This document shows, piece by piece, positions 53,686-61,474 of a DNA stretch of 64,000 nt (position 1 is its first letter; each line of letters begins with the position of its first letter). Origin of the DNA: Agrococcus jejuensis (lineage in GTDB: Bacteria > Actinomycetota > Actinomycetes > Actinomycetales > Microbacteriaceae); contig NZ_LT629695.1 in the NCBI RefSeq assembly GCF_900099705.1, positions 2,604,001 through 2,668,000 on the forward strand, written 5' to 3'. Position numbers and translations under genes: made by a program. The notes under the pieces were generated by a model, which was not told the DNA's origin, searched no databases, and saw only the letters and a program-made list of their open reading frames with translations.

Positions 53686-55169
53686 ACGCCCGGCTGCTCG
53701 AGGTCGAGCACCTCGACAAGCGCTTCTTCGCCACGCACGCGGTGCGCGATGTGTCGTTCGCAGTCGACGAGGGCGAGATCGTGGCCCTGCTCGGCGAGAA
53801 CGGTGCAGGCAAGTCGACCGTCATCAAGATGCTCGCGGGCGTCTACCGACCAGACGAGGGCAGCATGCGACTGCTCGGCGACGACATCGCGACGAACGCC
53901 GCGCGCTCGTCGGTCGCGTTCATCCATCAGAACCTCGGGCTCGTCGAGTGGATGACGGTGGCCGAGAACATCGCGCTCGCGATCGGCTATCCCCGCCGTG
54001 CGGGCTTCATCTCCCAACGGGCCATGCGCGCCCAGGCGGAGCGCGTGCTGGACGCCGTGGGCGGCGGCATCGACCCCGATGCGCGCATCTTCGATCTCCC
54101 GCGCACCGAGCGCAGCCTGCTCGCGATCGCACGCGGGCTCGTGCAGGAGCCGCGGCTGCTCGTGCTCGACGAGCCCACGGCGTCGCTGCCGCAGGCCGAC
54201 GTCGAGCGCCTGTTCACGGTGCTGCGGCGGCTGCGCGACGACGGCGTCGGCATGATCTACGTCTCGCACCGTCTCGACGAGATCTTCTCGATCACGTCGC
54301 GCGCCGTCATCATGCGCAACGGCGCGAAGGTCGCCGACCGGGCCGTCGACGACCTGAGTCACGGCGAGCTCGTCGACCTCATCGTCGGCCGCGAGACGCA
54401 CGTCGCCGCCTTCGCCGAGCCGAACGCCGACGAGGCGCTGCGGCTGGACGGCGTCACGGCAGGCGGCGCTGGCCCCGTCGACCTCACGGTGCGCGGCGGC
54501 GAGGTCGTCGCCCTGTGCGGGCTGCGTGGCAGCGGCCAGGACGCGATCGGCCGAGCCATCGCGGGAGCGCTGCGCATCGACGGCGGCGCCATGCGGCTCG
54601 ACGGCGAGCCGTACGCCCCGCGAGACCCGCATGGCGCGGTCGCACGCGGCGTCGGCTTCGCCACCTCGAATCGCGAGGCCGAGGCCGTCGCGGCGGGCAT
54701 GTCCATCCGCGAGAACCTGTTCCTCAACCCGCGCGTGTGGGGGAGTCGACTGTGGTCGACCCTGCTGCCCGGGGCGGAGCGGCGACGCGCGGCCGAGATC
54801 GTCGACCGGTTCGACGTGCGGCCCCGCGATCCCGAGATCGCCCTCGACACGCTCTCGGGCGGCAACCAGCAGAAGGTGATCCTCGCGCGCTGGTTCGGCG
54901 TCGGGCGCCGGCTCGTCGTGCTCGAGGAGCCGACGATGGGCGTCGACGTCGGCGCGAAGGCCGACATCTACGGCATCCTCCGCGACGCCGCGGCCGACGG
55001 CACGGCCGCCGTCGTGGTGTCGACCGACATGGAGGAGGTCGCACGCATCGCGCACCGGGCGATCGTGTTCGGGCGCGGACGCATCGTCGCCGAGCTCTCT
55101 GGCGACCGCCTCACCATCGCCGCGCTCGTCGCCGCGGCTTCCGACCTCGATCGACAGGACGCAGCATGA
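53682..55169 (+). CDS. sugar ABC transporter ATPase (RbsA/MglA type, two NBDs)
   Basis: The protein has 495 residues. The first nucleotide-binding domain has GENGAGKST (Walker A, about 36), IHQNLGL and LLVLDEPTASLP. Its signature motif is replaced by FDLPRTERSLLAIARG. The second half has a degenerate Walker A (GLRGSGQDA) and an intact LSGGNQQKV signature with VVLEEPTMGVD. This asymmetry is normal for RbsA/MglA proteins. It pairs with the permease and lipoprotein that follow and powers import of a monosaccharide or polyol. Confidence 0.93.
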   Translation: MNARLLEVEHLDKRFFATHAVRDVSFAVDEGEIVALLGENGAGKSTVIKMLAGVYRPDEGSMRLLGDDIATNAARSSVAFIHQNLGLVEWMTVAENIALAIGYPRRAGFISQRAMRAQAERVLDAVGGGIDPDARIFDLPRTERSLLAIARGLVQEPRLLVLDEPTASLPQADVERLFTVLRRLRDDGVGMIYVSHRLDEIFSITSRAVIMRNGAKVADRAVDDLSHGELVDLIVGRETHVAAFAEPNADEALRLDGVTAGGAGPVDLTVRGGEVVALCGLRGSGQDAIGRAIAGALRIDGGAMRLDGEPYAPRDPHGAVARGVGFATSNREAEAVAAGMSIRENLFLNPRVWGSRLWSTLLPGAERRRAAEIVDRFDVRPRDPEIALDTLSGGNQQKVILARWFGVGRRLVVLEEPTMGVDVGAKADIYGILRDAAADGTAAVVVSTDMEEVARIAHRAIVFGRGRIVAELSGDRLTIAALVAAASDLDRQDAA

Positions 55170-56305
55170 CGATGAACACCTCGGTGCGCTCGACGGCGCT
55201 CGAGCCGGGCAAGGGCGCCTCGCTCTGGAACCGCATCACCTCGAACTACGGCATGGTGATCCTCACCCTCGCGCTGTTCGCGGTGTTCGCCGCGCTCCGG
55301 CCCGACACGTTCGCGTCGCTGCTGAACTTCCAGCTGCTCGCCTCCGGCAAGGCCGTGCTGCTCGTGCTCGCCCTCGCCGTGACCATCCCGATGGTCGCAG
55401 GCAAGATCGACCTGTCGATCGGGTACGGCGTCGGCATGTGGCAGGTCATGAGCCTGTCGTGGCAGCTGCAGGGCCTCGACTACCGCCTCGTCATCGTGCT
55501 GAGCCTCGTCGGCGGTGCCGTGGTGGGACTCCTCAACGCGCTGCTCGTCGAGCTCGCGCAGGTCGATGCGTTCATCGCGACGCTCGCGACCGGCCAGGTG
55601 ATCTACGCGATCACGTACTGGTACACCGGCGGGCGCCAGATCACCGACGCCTCCGGCGATCGCGCCGCGGCGTTCGATGCCATCTCGACGTGGTCGCTCG
55701 GCCCCATCCCGGGCCCGTTCATCATCGCGATGGCGTTCGCGGTCGTGCTGTGGCTCGTGCTCGACTTCACGCCCGTCGGCCGCTACCTGTACGCCGTCGG
55801 CGCGAACCCCGCGGCGGCGCACCTCACGGGCATCCCGCGGCGTCGCTTCGTCGTCGGCGCCATGATGGCGTCCGGCGTGCTGACCGCCGTCGCCGGCATC
55901 CTGCTCGCCTCGCGGCAGGCGGGCGTCGCGCAGGCGAACATCGGCCCGGAGTACCTGCTGCCGGCGCTCGCCGCCGCGTTCCTCGGGTCCACGACGATCC
56001 GGCCCGGCCGCGTCAACGCGCTCGGCACGATCCTCGGCGTCGCGATCGCGACGATCGGCATCTCGGGCCTGCAGCAGCTCATCCCCGGCCAGTTCTTCCT
56101 CGAGCCGCTGTTCAACGGCCTCACCCTCGTGGCGGCCATCACGATCGCGTCGGTCGCCTCGCGGCGACGCGTGCAACGCGCGGATGCCGTGCCGGTCGCC
56201 GATCCAGGAGCCGGCTCCGCCGCATCATCCCCAGACCCGGGCGCACCGATGCCCGACCCCGGCCACGACGACGTCGAGGCCGCTGCAGAGAGGAACCCAT
56301 CATGA
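55166..56305 (+). CDS. sugar ABC transporter permease (RbsC type)
   Basis: The protein has 379 residues and about eight to ten membrane helices. The cytoplasmic loop motif YAVGANPAAAHLTGIPRRRFVVGAMMASG near 215 is the family's coupling segment. The tail from about 340 is rich in Pro, Asp, Ala and Gly and is disordered. The start overlaps the ATPase stop and its own stop overlaps the binding-protein start, so the three proteins are made together. Confidence 0.93.
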   Translation: MTMNTSVRSTALEPGKGASLWNRITSNYGMVILTLALFAVFAALRPDTFASLLNFQLLASGKAVLLVLALAVTIPMVAGKIDLSIGYGVGMWQVMSLSWQLQGLDYRLVIVLSLVGGAVVGLLNALLVELAQVDAFIATLATGQVIYAITYWYTGGRQITDASGDRAAAFDAISTWSLGPIPGPFIIAMAFAVVLWLVLDFTPVGRYLYAVGANPAAAHLTGIPRRRFVVGAMMASGVLTAVAGILLASRQAGVAQANIGPEYLLPALAAAFLGSTTIRPGRVNALGTILGVAIATIGISGLQQLIPGQFFLEPLFNGLTLVAAITIASVASRRRVQRADAVPVADPGAGSAASSPDPGAPMPDPGHDDVEAAAERNPS

Positions 56306-57477
56306 TCCGACGTCATCGCATGCTCGCGATGCTGGCGCTGCCACTGGCAGCCGGCGTCGTCCTCAGCGGATGCTCGAGCGAGTCCGTCGGCGGCGACGAC
56401 GCCCCCGACGCCTCGGGCGGCACGAGCGACACGGGCGACTTCGCCTCGATCATCCCCGACGGCGACATCGTCGCCGCGAGCCAGGAGATCGTCGACGCAT
56501 CGCTCGACGCGACCGAGGGCTTCACGCCGCCGTCGGAGGGACCGCAGGCCCAGCAGTCAGGTGCCACGATCGCGTTCGTCGGCAGCGACCTCACGAACGG
56601 CGGCATCAACGCCGTCGCCGAGGGCGTCGAGGAGGCGGCCGAGGCGATCGGCTGGACGGTGAACGTGTACGACGGCCAGGCGACGGCGCAGGGCCGCTCG
56701 GACGCGATGGCGCAGGCGATCGCCTCCGGCCCCGCAGCCATCGTGGTCGGCGGATTCGACCCGACCGAGCAGGCGACTGCGATCCAGCAGGCGGGCGACT
56801 CCGACATCCCCGTCGTCGGCTGGCACGCCGGCGCCGAGGCCGGTCCGGGCAACGGCCTGTTCACGAACGTCACGACCGATCCGCTCGACGTCGCGCAGCT
56901 CGCAGGCGCCTACGTGGTCGCCGACTCCGACGGCACGGCGGGCGTCGCGATCTTCACCGACGGCCAGTACGACATCGCGGTGCTCAAGGCGGATGCGATG
57001 CAGGCGTACGTCGAGGCGTGCGACGGCTGCCAGGTGCTCGACTACCAGGACTCGCCCATCGCCGAGAGCGGCCAGCGCATGCCCGGCCTCATCTCGAACC
57101 TGCTCCAGACGCACGGCGACGACCTCACCTACCTCATGGCCATCAACGGCAACTACTTCGGCGGTGCGCAGCAGGCGCTGAGCGCGGCGGGCACCGACCC
57201 GGCGGGTCCGCCGTACGCGGTGGCCGCCGGCGACGGCGACGCGGCGGAGTTCCAGCGCATCCGCAACGAGGAGTACCAGGCCGCGACGGTCGCCGAGCCC
57301 CTGTACCTGCAGGGCTGGCAGATCGTCGACGAGGTGAACCGTGCCCTCGCGGGCGAGGACCCGTCGGGCTTCGTGCCCGCTCCCGGGCTCGTGACGGTCG
57401 AGAACGTGCCCGACGGCGACGTCTTCGACCCCGACTCCGGCTACCGCGACGTCTACCGCTCCGTCTGGGGCGTCTGA
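56302..57477 (+). CDS. sugar ABC transporter substrate-binding lipoprotein (RbsB type)
   Basis: The protein has 391 residues. A lipoprotein signal with lipobox LSGC and Cys24 anchors it outside the membrane. After a Gly/Asp/Ser linker, residues about 90-370 form a type I periplasmic-binding fold (TIAFVGSDLTNGGINAVAEGVEEAAEAIGWTVNVYDGQ, then IASGPAAIVVGGFDPTEQA and VVGWHAGAEAGPG). The ligand is not clear; ribose-like or polyol ligands bind proteins of this group. AGAGAGGA lies about 8 nt before the ATG. A terminator follows. Confidence 0.92.
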   Translation: MIRRHRMLAMLALPLAAGVVLSGCSSESVGGDDAPDASGGTSDTGDFASIIPDGDIVAASQEIVDASLDATEGFTPPSEGPQAQQSGATIAFVGSDLTNGGINAVAEGVEEAAEAIGWTVNVYDGQATAQGRSDAMAQAIASGPAAIVVGGFDPTEQATAIQQAGDSDIPVVGWHAGAEAGPGNGLFTNVTTDPLDVAQLAGAYVVADSDGTAGVAIFTDGQYDIAVLKADAMQAYVEACDGCQVLDYQDSPIAESGQRMPGLISNLLQTHGDDLTYLMAINGNYFGGAQQALSAAGTDPAGPPYAVAAGDGDAAEFQRIRNEEYQAATVAEPLYLQGWQIVDEVNRALAGEDPSGFVPAPGLVTVENVPDGDVFDPDSGYRDVYRSVWGV

Positions 57478-57544
57478 CGACAGACTCGCGGCGGGGAGGC
57501 GAGTTCCGGTGCGACCCGGGCCTCCTCGCCGCGACCCACGTAGC

Positions 57545-57583
57545 GGCCGCGGTCGCTCGGGTCCACCCCGAGCGGCCGCGGCC
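57545..57583 (+). terminator. hairpin terminator after the ABC importer operon
   Basis: A 17-bp stem with one G-U pair (57545-57561 with 57567-57583) closes a 5-nt loop. An additional G/C-rich inverted repeat (around 57490-57531) lies just before it. Confidence 0.75.
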
Positions 57584-57593
57584 TCCCGCTGCA

Positions 57594-57599
57594 TAGCGT
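57594..57599 (+). promoter_or_regulatory. -10 box for the LLM oxidoreductase gene
   Basis: TAGCGT lies 6 nt before the ATG at 57606, directly after the preceding terminator. It suggests a leaderless message of its own. Confidence 0.4.
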
Positions 57600-57605
57600 C
57601 CAGGC

Positions 57606-58562
57606 ATGCAGATCGGATACAAGCTCTTCGCCGAGGACGTCGCTCCCAAGGAGCTCATCCACCGAGCCGTCGAGGCCGAGCGGGCCGGCTTCGACTTCGT
57701 CGAGATCAGCGACCACTTCCACCCGTGGCTCCCCGAGCACCAGCACTCGTCGTTCGCCTGGGCGATCCTCTCTGCGATCGCCGCGCAGACGACGACGCTG
57801 CGGCTCGCGACCGGCGTCACCTGCCCGTCGATCCGCTACCACCCGGCGATCGTCGCGCAGGCGGCGGCGACGCTGCAGATCATCTCCGACGGCCGCTTCA
57901 CGCTCGGCGTCGGCGCGGGCGAGCGGCTCAGCGAGCGCATCGTGGGGGAGGGCTGGCCGGAGGTCGGCGATCGGCACGCGCGCTTCCGCGAGGCGCTCGA
58001 GATCATCCGACTCCTGTGGTCGGGCGGCACGCACTCGTACCGGGGCGAGCACCTGCGCCTCGAGGACGCCCGCGTCTACGACCTGCCCGAGCGGCTGCCC
58101 GAGATCGTGGTCGCGGCGGGCGGACCGCAGGCGGCGGCGCTCGCGGCCGAGCTCGGCGACGGGCTCTTCTCGACCGACCCCGACGCGTCGCTCGTCGAGG
58201 CGTGGACGTCGGCCGGCGGCAGCGGCCCCCGCTACGCCGAGGCGCCGACGGCGTACGCGGCCGATGCGCGCGCGGGCGCCGAGGCAGCGCACCGCCGCTT
58301 CCGCTTCGGGTCGCTCGGCTGGAAGGTGCTCGCCGAGCTGCCCGATCCGGCCGCCTTCGACCAGGCGACGCAGGCCGTGCGCGTCGAGGACATGCAGGAG
58401 TCGTTCGCGTGCGGACCCGACGTCGAGCGGCACGTCGAGGTCGTCTCGCAGTTCGTCGACGCCGGCTTCGACCACGTCGCGCTCATGGATGCGAGCGAGG
58501 ACCCGGATGCGTTCATGACCTTCTTCGCCGACGAGCTCGGGCCGCGGCTGCGCGGGCTCTGA
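57606..58562 (+). CDS. LLM-class, F420-dependent oxidoreductase (FGD-like)
   Basis: The protein has 318 residues of the luciferase-like TIM-barrel family. Visible signatures are YKLFAEDVAPKELIHRAVEAERAGFDFVEISDHFHPW, RLATGVTCPSIRYHPAIVAQAAATL, GRFTLGVGAGERLSERIVG and VVAAGGPQAAALAAELGDGLF. These resemble the F420-dependent glucose-6-phosphate dehydrogenase group. It would use F420 with a sugar phosphate or related alcohol, but the substrate is uncertain. It is convergent with the following minus-strand gene, with only 16 bp between the stops. Confidence 0.87.
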   Translation: MQIGYKLFAEDVAPKELIHRAVEAERAGFDFVEISDHFHPWLPEHQHSSFAWAILSAIAAQTTTLRLATGVTCPSIRYHPAIVAQAAATLQIISDGRFTLGVGAGERLSERIVGEGWPEVGDRHARFREALEIIRLLWSGGTHSYRGEHLRLEDARVYDLPERLPEIVVAAGGPQAAALAAELGDGLFSTDPDASLVEAWTSAGGSGPRYAEAPTAYAADARAGAEAAHRRFRFGSLGWKVLAELPDPAAFDQATQAVRVEDMQESFACGPDVERHVEVVSQFVDAGFDHVALMDASEDPDAFMTFFADELGPRLRGL

Positions 58563-58578
58563 CTGTCTCGCGCCCGGC

Positions 58579-59457
58579 TCAGCGCTCGGCGACGAAGCGG
58601 CGCGCGACCGAGAGGTCGTCGTCGCCGAGGCCCGCGTCGACGAGCTCGACGTAGGCGGCGCGCAAGGCTGGCAGCAGCGTGGCGTGCGTGCCGGTCGCGT
58701 CGGCGACGTCGGTCGCGAATCCGAGGTCCTTGACCATGTACCTGGCCAGCCCGCCGGGCTCGTAGTCCTCGTCGACGAGCCTGCGGTGGTTCGCGCGCAG
58801 CAGGTTCGACCCCGCGTAGCCGCCCTGCAGCAGCGTCCAGAGCGCGTCGACGTCGATGTCGGAGCGCTCGGCGAGCACGGTCGCCTCGGCGATCGCGAGC
58901 ATCGTCGCGCCGACGACGAGCTGGTTCGCGGCCTTCGCGACCTGGCCCGCGCCGAGCGGACCGAGGTGCACGGCCGTGCCGCAGGGCGCGAGCGCGGCGG
59001 TGGCCTCGGCGGCGTCCGTCTCCGACCCGCCGAGCATGATCGAGAGCGTGCCGTCGGTGGCGCCGCCGACGCCGCCGGACACGGGGCAGTCGACCACCCG
59101 GACCCTGCCGCCGGTGTCGCGCGCGAGTCGCTGCGCGAGCTCGCGCACGCCCGTCGGCGACGACGTGGAGGCGACGAGCAGCAGCAGGGGGCGCTCGGCC
59201 GCGAGGATGCCGTCGGGTCCGTCGAGCGCGGCCTCGAGCTGCGGCAGGTCGGGCAGCATCGACAGCACGACGTCGACGTCGGCGGCGAGCGCGCGCGGCG
59301 TGTCGGCCCACGTGGCGCCGAGCGCCTCGAGATCCTCGTGTCGGCGCGTGCGTCCCGTGATCACGAGGCGCCCGTGGGCGCGGAGGAGATGCTCGGCCAT
59401 GGGTCGCCCCATCGCGCCGAGCCCGATCACGCCGACGGCGGCGTCGTGCTGGCTCAT
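58579..59457 (-). CDS. NAD(P)-dependent beta-hydroxyacid dehydrogenase
   Basis: The protein has 292 residues of the 3-hydroxyisobutyrate dehydrogenase family. GVIGLGAMGRPMAEHLL binds the cofactor, DCPVSGGVGGATDGTLSIMLGG is the substrate-binding motif, and the catalytic Lys is in GQVAKAANQLVVG near 170. Related enzymes act on glycerate, tartronate semialdehyde or aldonates. A minus-strand TATCCT (59464-59469) lies 6 nt before the ATG at 59457. It is divergent from the D-2-hydroxyacid dehydrogenase gene. Confidence 0.9.
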   Translation of the reverse strand: MSQHDAAVGVIGLGAMGRPMAEHLLRAHGRLVITGRTRRHEDLEALGATWADTPRALAADVDVVLSMLPDLPQLEAALDGPDGILAAERPLLLLVASTSSPTGVRELAQRLARDTGGRVRVVDCPVSGGVGGATDGTLSIMLGGSETDAAEATAALAPCGTAVHLGPLGAGQVAKAANQLVVGATMLAIAEATVLAERSDIDVDALWTLLQGGYAGSNLLRANHRRLVDEDYEPGGLARYMVKDLGFATDVADATGTHATLLPALRAAYVELVDAGLGDDDLSVARRFVAER

Positions 59458-59463
59458 GCGTCC

Positions 59464-59469
59464 AGGATA
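59464..59469 (-). promoter_or_regulatory. -10 box for the beta-hydroxyacid dehydrogenase gene
   Basis: TATCCT on the minus strand lies 6 nt before the ATG at 59457. The corresponding -35 region (59487-59492) falls within the candidate operator at 59487-59498. Confidence 0.5.
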
Positions 59470-59486
59470 CGGGCGTCCACTGGGCA

Positions 59487-59498
59487 GAACCATGTCCA
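59487..59498 (-). promoter_or_regulatory. candidate regulator site in a divergent promoter
   Basis: TGGACATGGTTC on the minus strand overlaps the expected -35 positions of both divergent genes, since the plus-strand TAGGCT box is at 59516-59521. It matches the GGAC-N3-GTTY pattern found at 51960 and 61396. Confidence 0.45.
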
Positions 59499-59515
59499 CA
59501 GTGCTGGATGGTCGG

Positions 59516-59521
59516 TAGGCT
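59516..59521 (+). promoter_or_regulatory. -10 box for the D-2-hydroxyacid dehydrogenase/IclR operon
   Basis: TAGGCT is placed 17 bp after the candidate operator end and about 20 nt before the GAAGGGG ribosome binding site of the gene at 59556. Confidence 0.45.
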
Positions 59522-59555
59522 GGACGGACGTGCCACCGATCGAAGGGGATGGGCC

Positions 59556-60599
59556 ATGGATCGACTCCGCGTCGCGATCATGACGGGACTGCCGGAGGCG
59601 CTGTGCGCCAGGATCACCGAGCTCGAGCCACGCGTCGAGCTCCTGCGCGACGAGCGGCTCGCTCCGCCTGCGCGCTCGATCGCCGAGTGGGCACGCCCGA
59701 GGTGGCCGGAGCGATCGGCTGCCGACCAGGCTGCCTTCGAGGCGATGGCTGGGGAGGCGGATGCCCTGTTCGGCATCCCGGACTCGCCTGCGACCCTCGC
59801 GCGCGTGCTCGCCGCATCCGACTCCGTGCGGTGGGTGCACACGATGGCTGCGGGTGGTGGCGGTCAGGTGAAGGCGGCCGGCCTCGACGCCGACACGCTC
59901 GAGGAGGTCGTCTTCACGACGAGCGCGGGCGTGCACGGCGCCCCGCTCGCCGAGTGGGCCGTGCTCGGCGTGCTCGCGGGCGCGAAGGACGTGCCGCGCC
60001 TCGAGCGCCAGCGCCGCGAGCGCAGCTGGGACGACGGCTGGGCCATGCGCCACGTCGAGGACATGACGGTGCTCGTCGTGGGCCTCGGCGGCATCGGGCA
60101 GCAGGTCGCCGCGAAGCTCGGCGCGCTCGGCGCGACCGTCTGGGGCACGACGCGCTCGGGCGAGCCCGTGCCGCACGTCGACCACCTCGTGGCTGCGGAC
60201 GACCTCGCGGCCGCGGCAGCCCAGGTCGACGCCATCGTGCTCACGCTGCCCGGCACGGCGCTCACCGAGCGGCTCGTGGGCGACGCCGTGCTCGCGAACG
60301 TGCGCCCGGGCACGATCCTCGTCAACGTCGGTCGCGGCACCGTCGTCGACGAGGGCGCGCTGCTGCGTGCGCTCGACGACGGCCGCATCGGCTACGCCGC
60401 CCTCGACGTCACCGCCGTCGAGCCGCTGCCCGCCGACAGCCCGCTGTGGAGCCACGAGCGCGTGCTGCTCAGCCCGCACACTGCGGCCCTGCATGAGGAT
60501 GAGCCCGCGCGCATCGCCGCGCTCTTCGCGGACAACGCCCGGCGCCTGCTCGACGGCGAGCCCATGCGCAACGTCGTCGACACCGTGGAGTTCTACTGA
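59556..60599 (+). CDS. D-2-hydroxyacid dehydrogenase (NAD-dependent)
   Basis: The protein has 347 residues. GAAGGGG (59542-59548) lies 7 nt before the ATG. The nucleotide-binding motif GLGGIGQQVAAKLGALGATVWGTTRSG is near residue 175. The catalytic set is Arg in NVGRGTVVDE, Glu in DVTAVEPLP and His in LSPHTAALHEDEP. The protein reduces or oxidises 2-keto or 2-hydroxy acids; 2-ketogluconate or glyoxylate/hydroxypyruvate are possible. The stop overlaps the next start by one base (TGATG). Neighbours imply sugar-acid metabolism. Confidence 0.92.
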   Translation: MDRLRVAIMTGLPEALCARITELEPRVELLRDERLAPPARSIAEWARPRWPERSAADQAAFEAMAGEADALFGIPDSPATLARVLAASDSVRWVHTMAAGGGGQVKAAGLDADTLEEVVFTTSAGVHGAPLAEWAVLGVLAGAKDVPRLERQRRERSWDDGWAMRHVEDMTVLVVGLGGIGQQVAAKLGALGATVWGTTRSGEPVPHVDHLVAADDLAAAAAQVDAIVLTLPGTALTERLVGDAVLANVRPGTILVNVGRGTVVDEGALLRALDDGRIGYAALDVTAVEPLPADSPLWSHERVLLSPHTAALHEDEPARIAALFADNARRLLDGEPMRNVVDTVEFY

Positions 60600-61381
60600 T
60601 GGCCGGCGACGGCGCCGATCAGCGCGATCCGGCTCCCGCGGTCACGCGCGGCCTCGGCATCCTCGGGCTGCTCGCGGCGTCCGACGGCCCCATGACGCTC
60701 ACCGAGCTGTCGAAGGCGCTCGGCATCGCGAAGTCGTCGGCGTCGAACCTGTGCCTCGCGCTCGAGGCCGGCGGCGTCGTCGAGCGAGTCCCGCTCGGCT
60801 TCCGGCTCGGACGGGGCATCGCCGAGCTCGGTGCGGCCTACACGTTCCAGTTCAACCAGGTGCGCGAGCTCTTCTCGGTCTGCGAGCGCTCGACCGTGCT
60901 GCGCCGCGAGGTCGTGCAGATCGCGATGCTGGCCGACTCCGACGCGCTCTACCTCGCGCGACACGAGGGACGCGCCCACGGCCGCATCGGCACGCCGCTC
61001 GGCTCGCGACTCCACGCAGGCCTGTCGGCGACGGGCAACGCGCTGCTCATGGCCCTCGACGACGACGAGGTGCGGGCGCTCATGCTCGCGGCTCCCGCGC
61101 CGAGGCTCACGGCGCGATCGGCCGGCGACGTGGATGCGGTGGTCGCCAAGGTGCGGCGTGCGCGCGAGCGCGGCTACGCGGTCGACGAAGGGCAGTCGTT
61201 CGAGGGGATCACGGGCGTCGCGGTGCCGCTGCCCGCGTGGACGCCGAGCGATCCGGCGCTCGCGATCGGCGTGGCGCTGCCCGCCGACGTCGCGACGCCG
61301 GAGCACGTCGCCGCGGTGGGGCTGGCGCTGCAGCAGGCGGCGACGGCGCTCACGAACCCGCTGGGGCGTCCCGCGCGCTGA
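60599..61381 (+). CDS. IclR-family transcriptional regulator (second)
   Basis: The protein has 260 residues. An N-terminal winged HTH (about 14-70, VTRGLGILGLLAASDGPMTLTELSKALGIAKSSASNLCLALEAGGVVER) is followed by an effector domain with RHEGRAHGRIG, SATGNALLMALDD and RARERGYAVDEGQSFEGITGVAVPL. It is coupled to the D-2-hydroxyacid dehydrogenase. It may act on the shared motif in the divergent promoter at 59487 and on the following transporter operon. Confidence 0.92.
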   Translation: MAGDGADQRDPAPAVTRGLGILGLLAASDGPMTLTELSKALGIAKSSASNLCLALEAGGVVERVPLGFRLGRGIAELGAAYTFQFNQVRELFSVCERSTVLRREVVQIAMLADSDALYLARHEGRAHGRIGTPLGSRLHAGLSATGNALLMALDDDEVRALMLAAPAPRLTARSAGDVDAVVAKVRRARERGYAVDEGQSFEGITGVAVPLPAWTPSDPALAIGVALPADVATPEHVAAVGLALQQAATALTNPLGRPAR

Positions 61382-61394
61382 CCTGTTCAGCAGG

Positions 61395-61423
61395 TTGGAC
61401 TCTGTTCACCATGCTGCTACCGT
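61395..61423 (+). promoter_or_regulatory. promoter and candidate operator of the transporter/idnO operon
   Basis: TTGGAC (61395-61400), a 17-bp spacer and TACCGT (61418-61423) form a plausible promoter. TTGGACTCTGTTC (61395-61407) fits the GGAC-N3-GTTY pattern and covers the -35. CTGTTCA is directly repeated at 61383 and 61402. Confidence 0.5.
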
Positions 61424-61474
61424 GACCTGCACGAGCGTCCCCGGAGCGGTGGACGCGGGCTCGAAGGAGAGATC

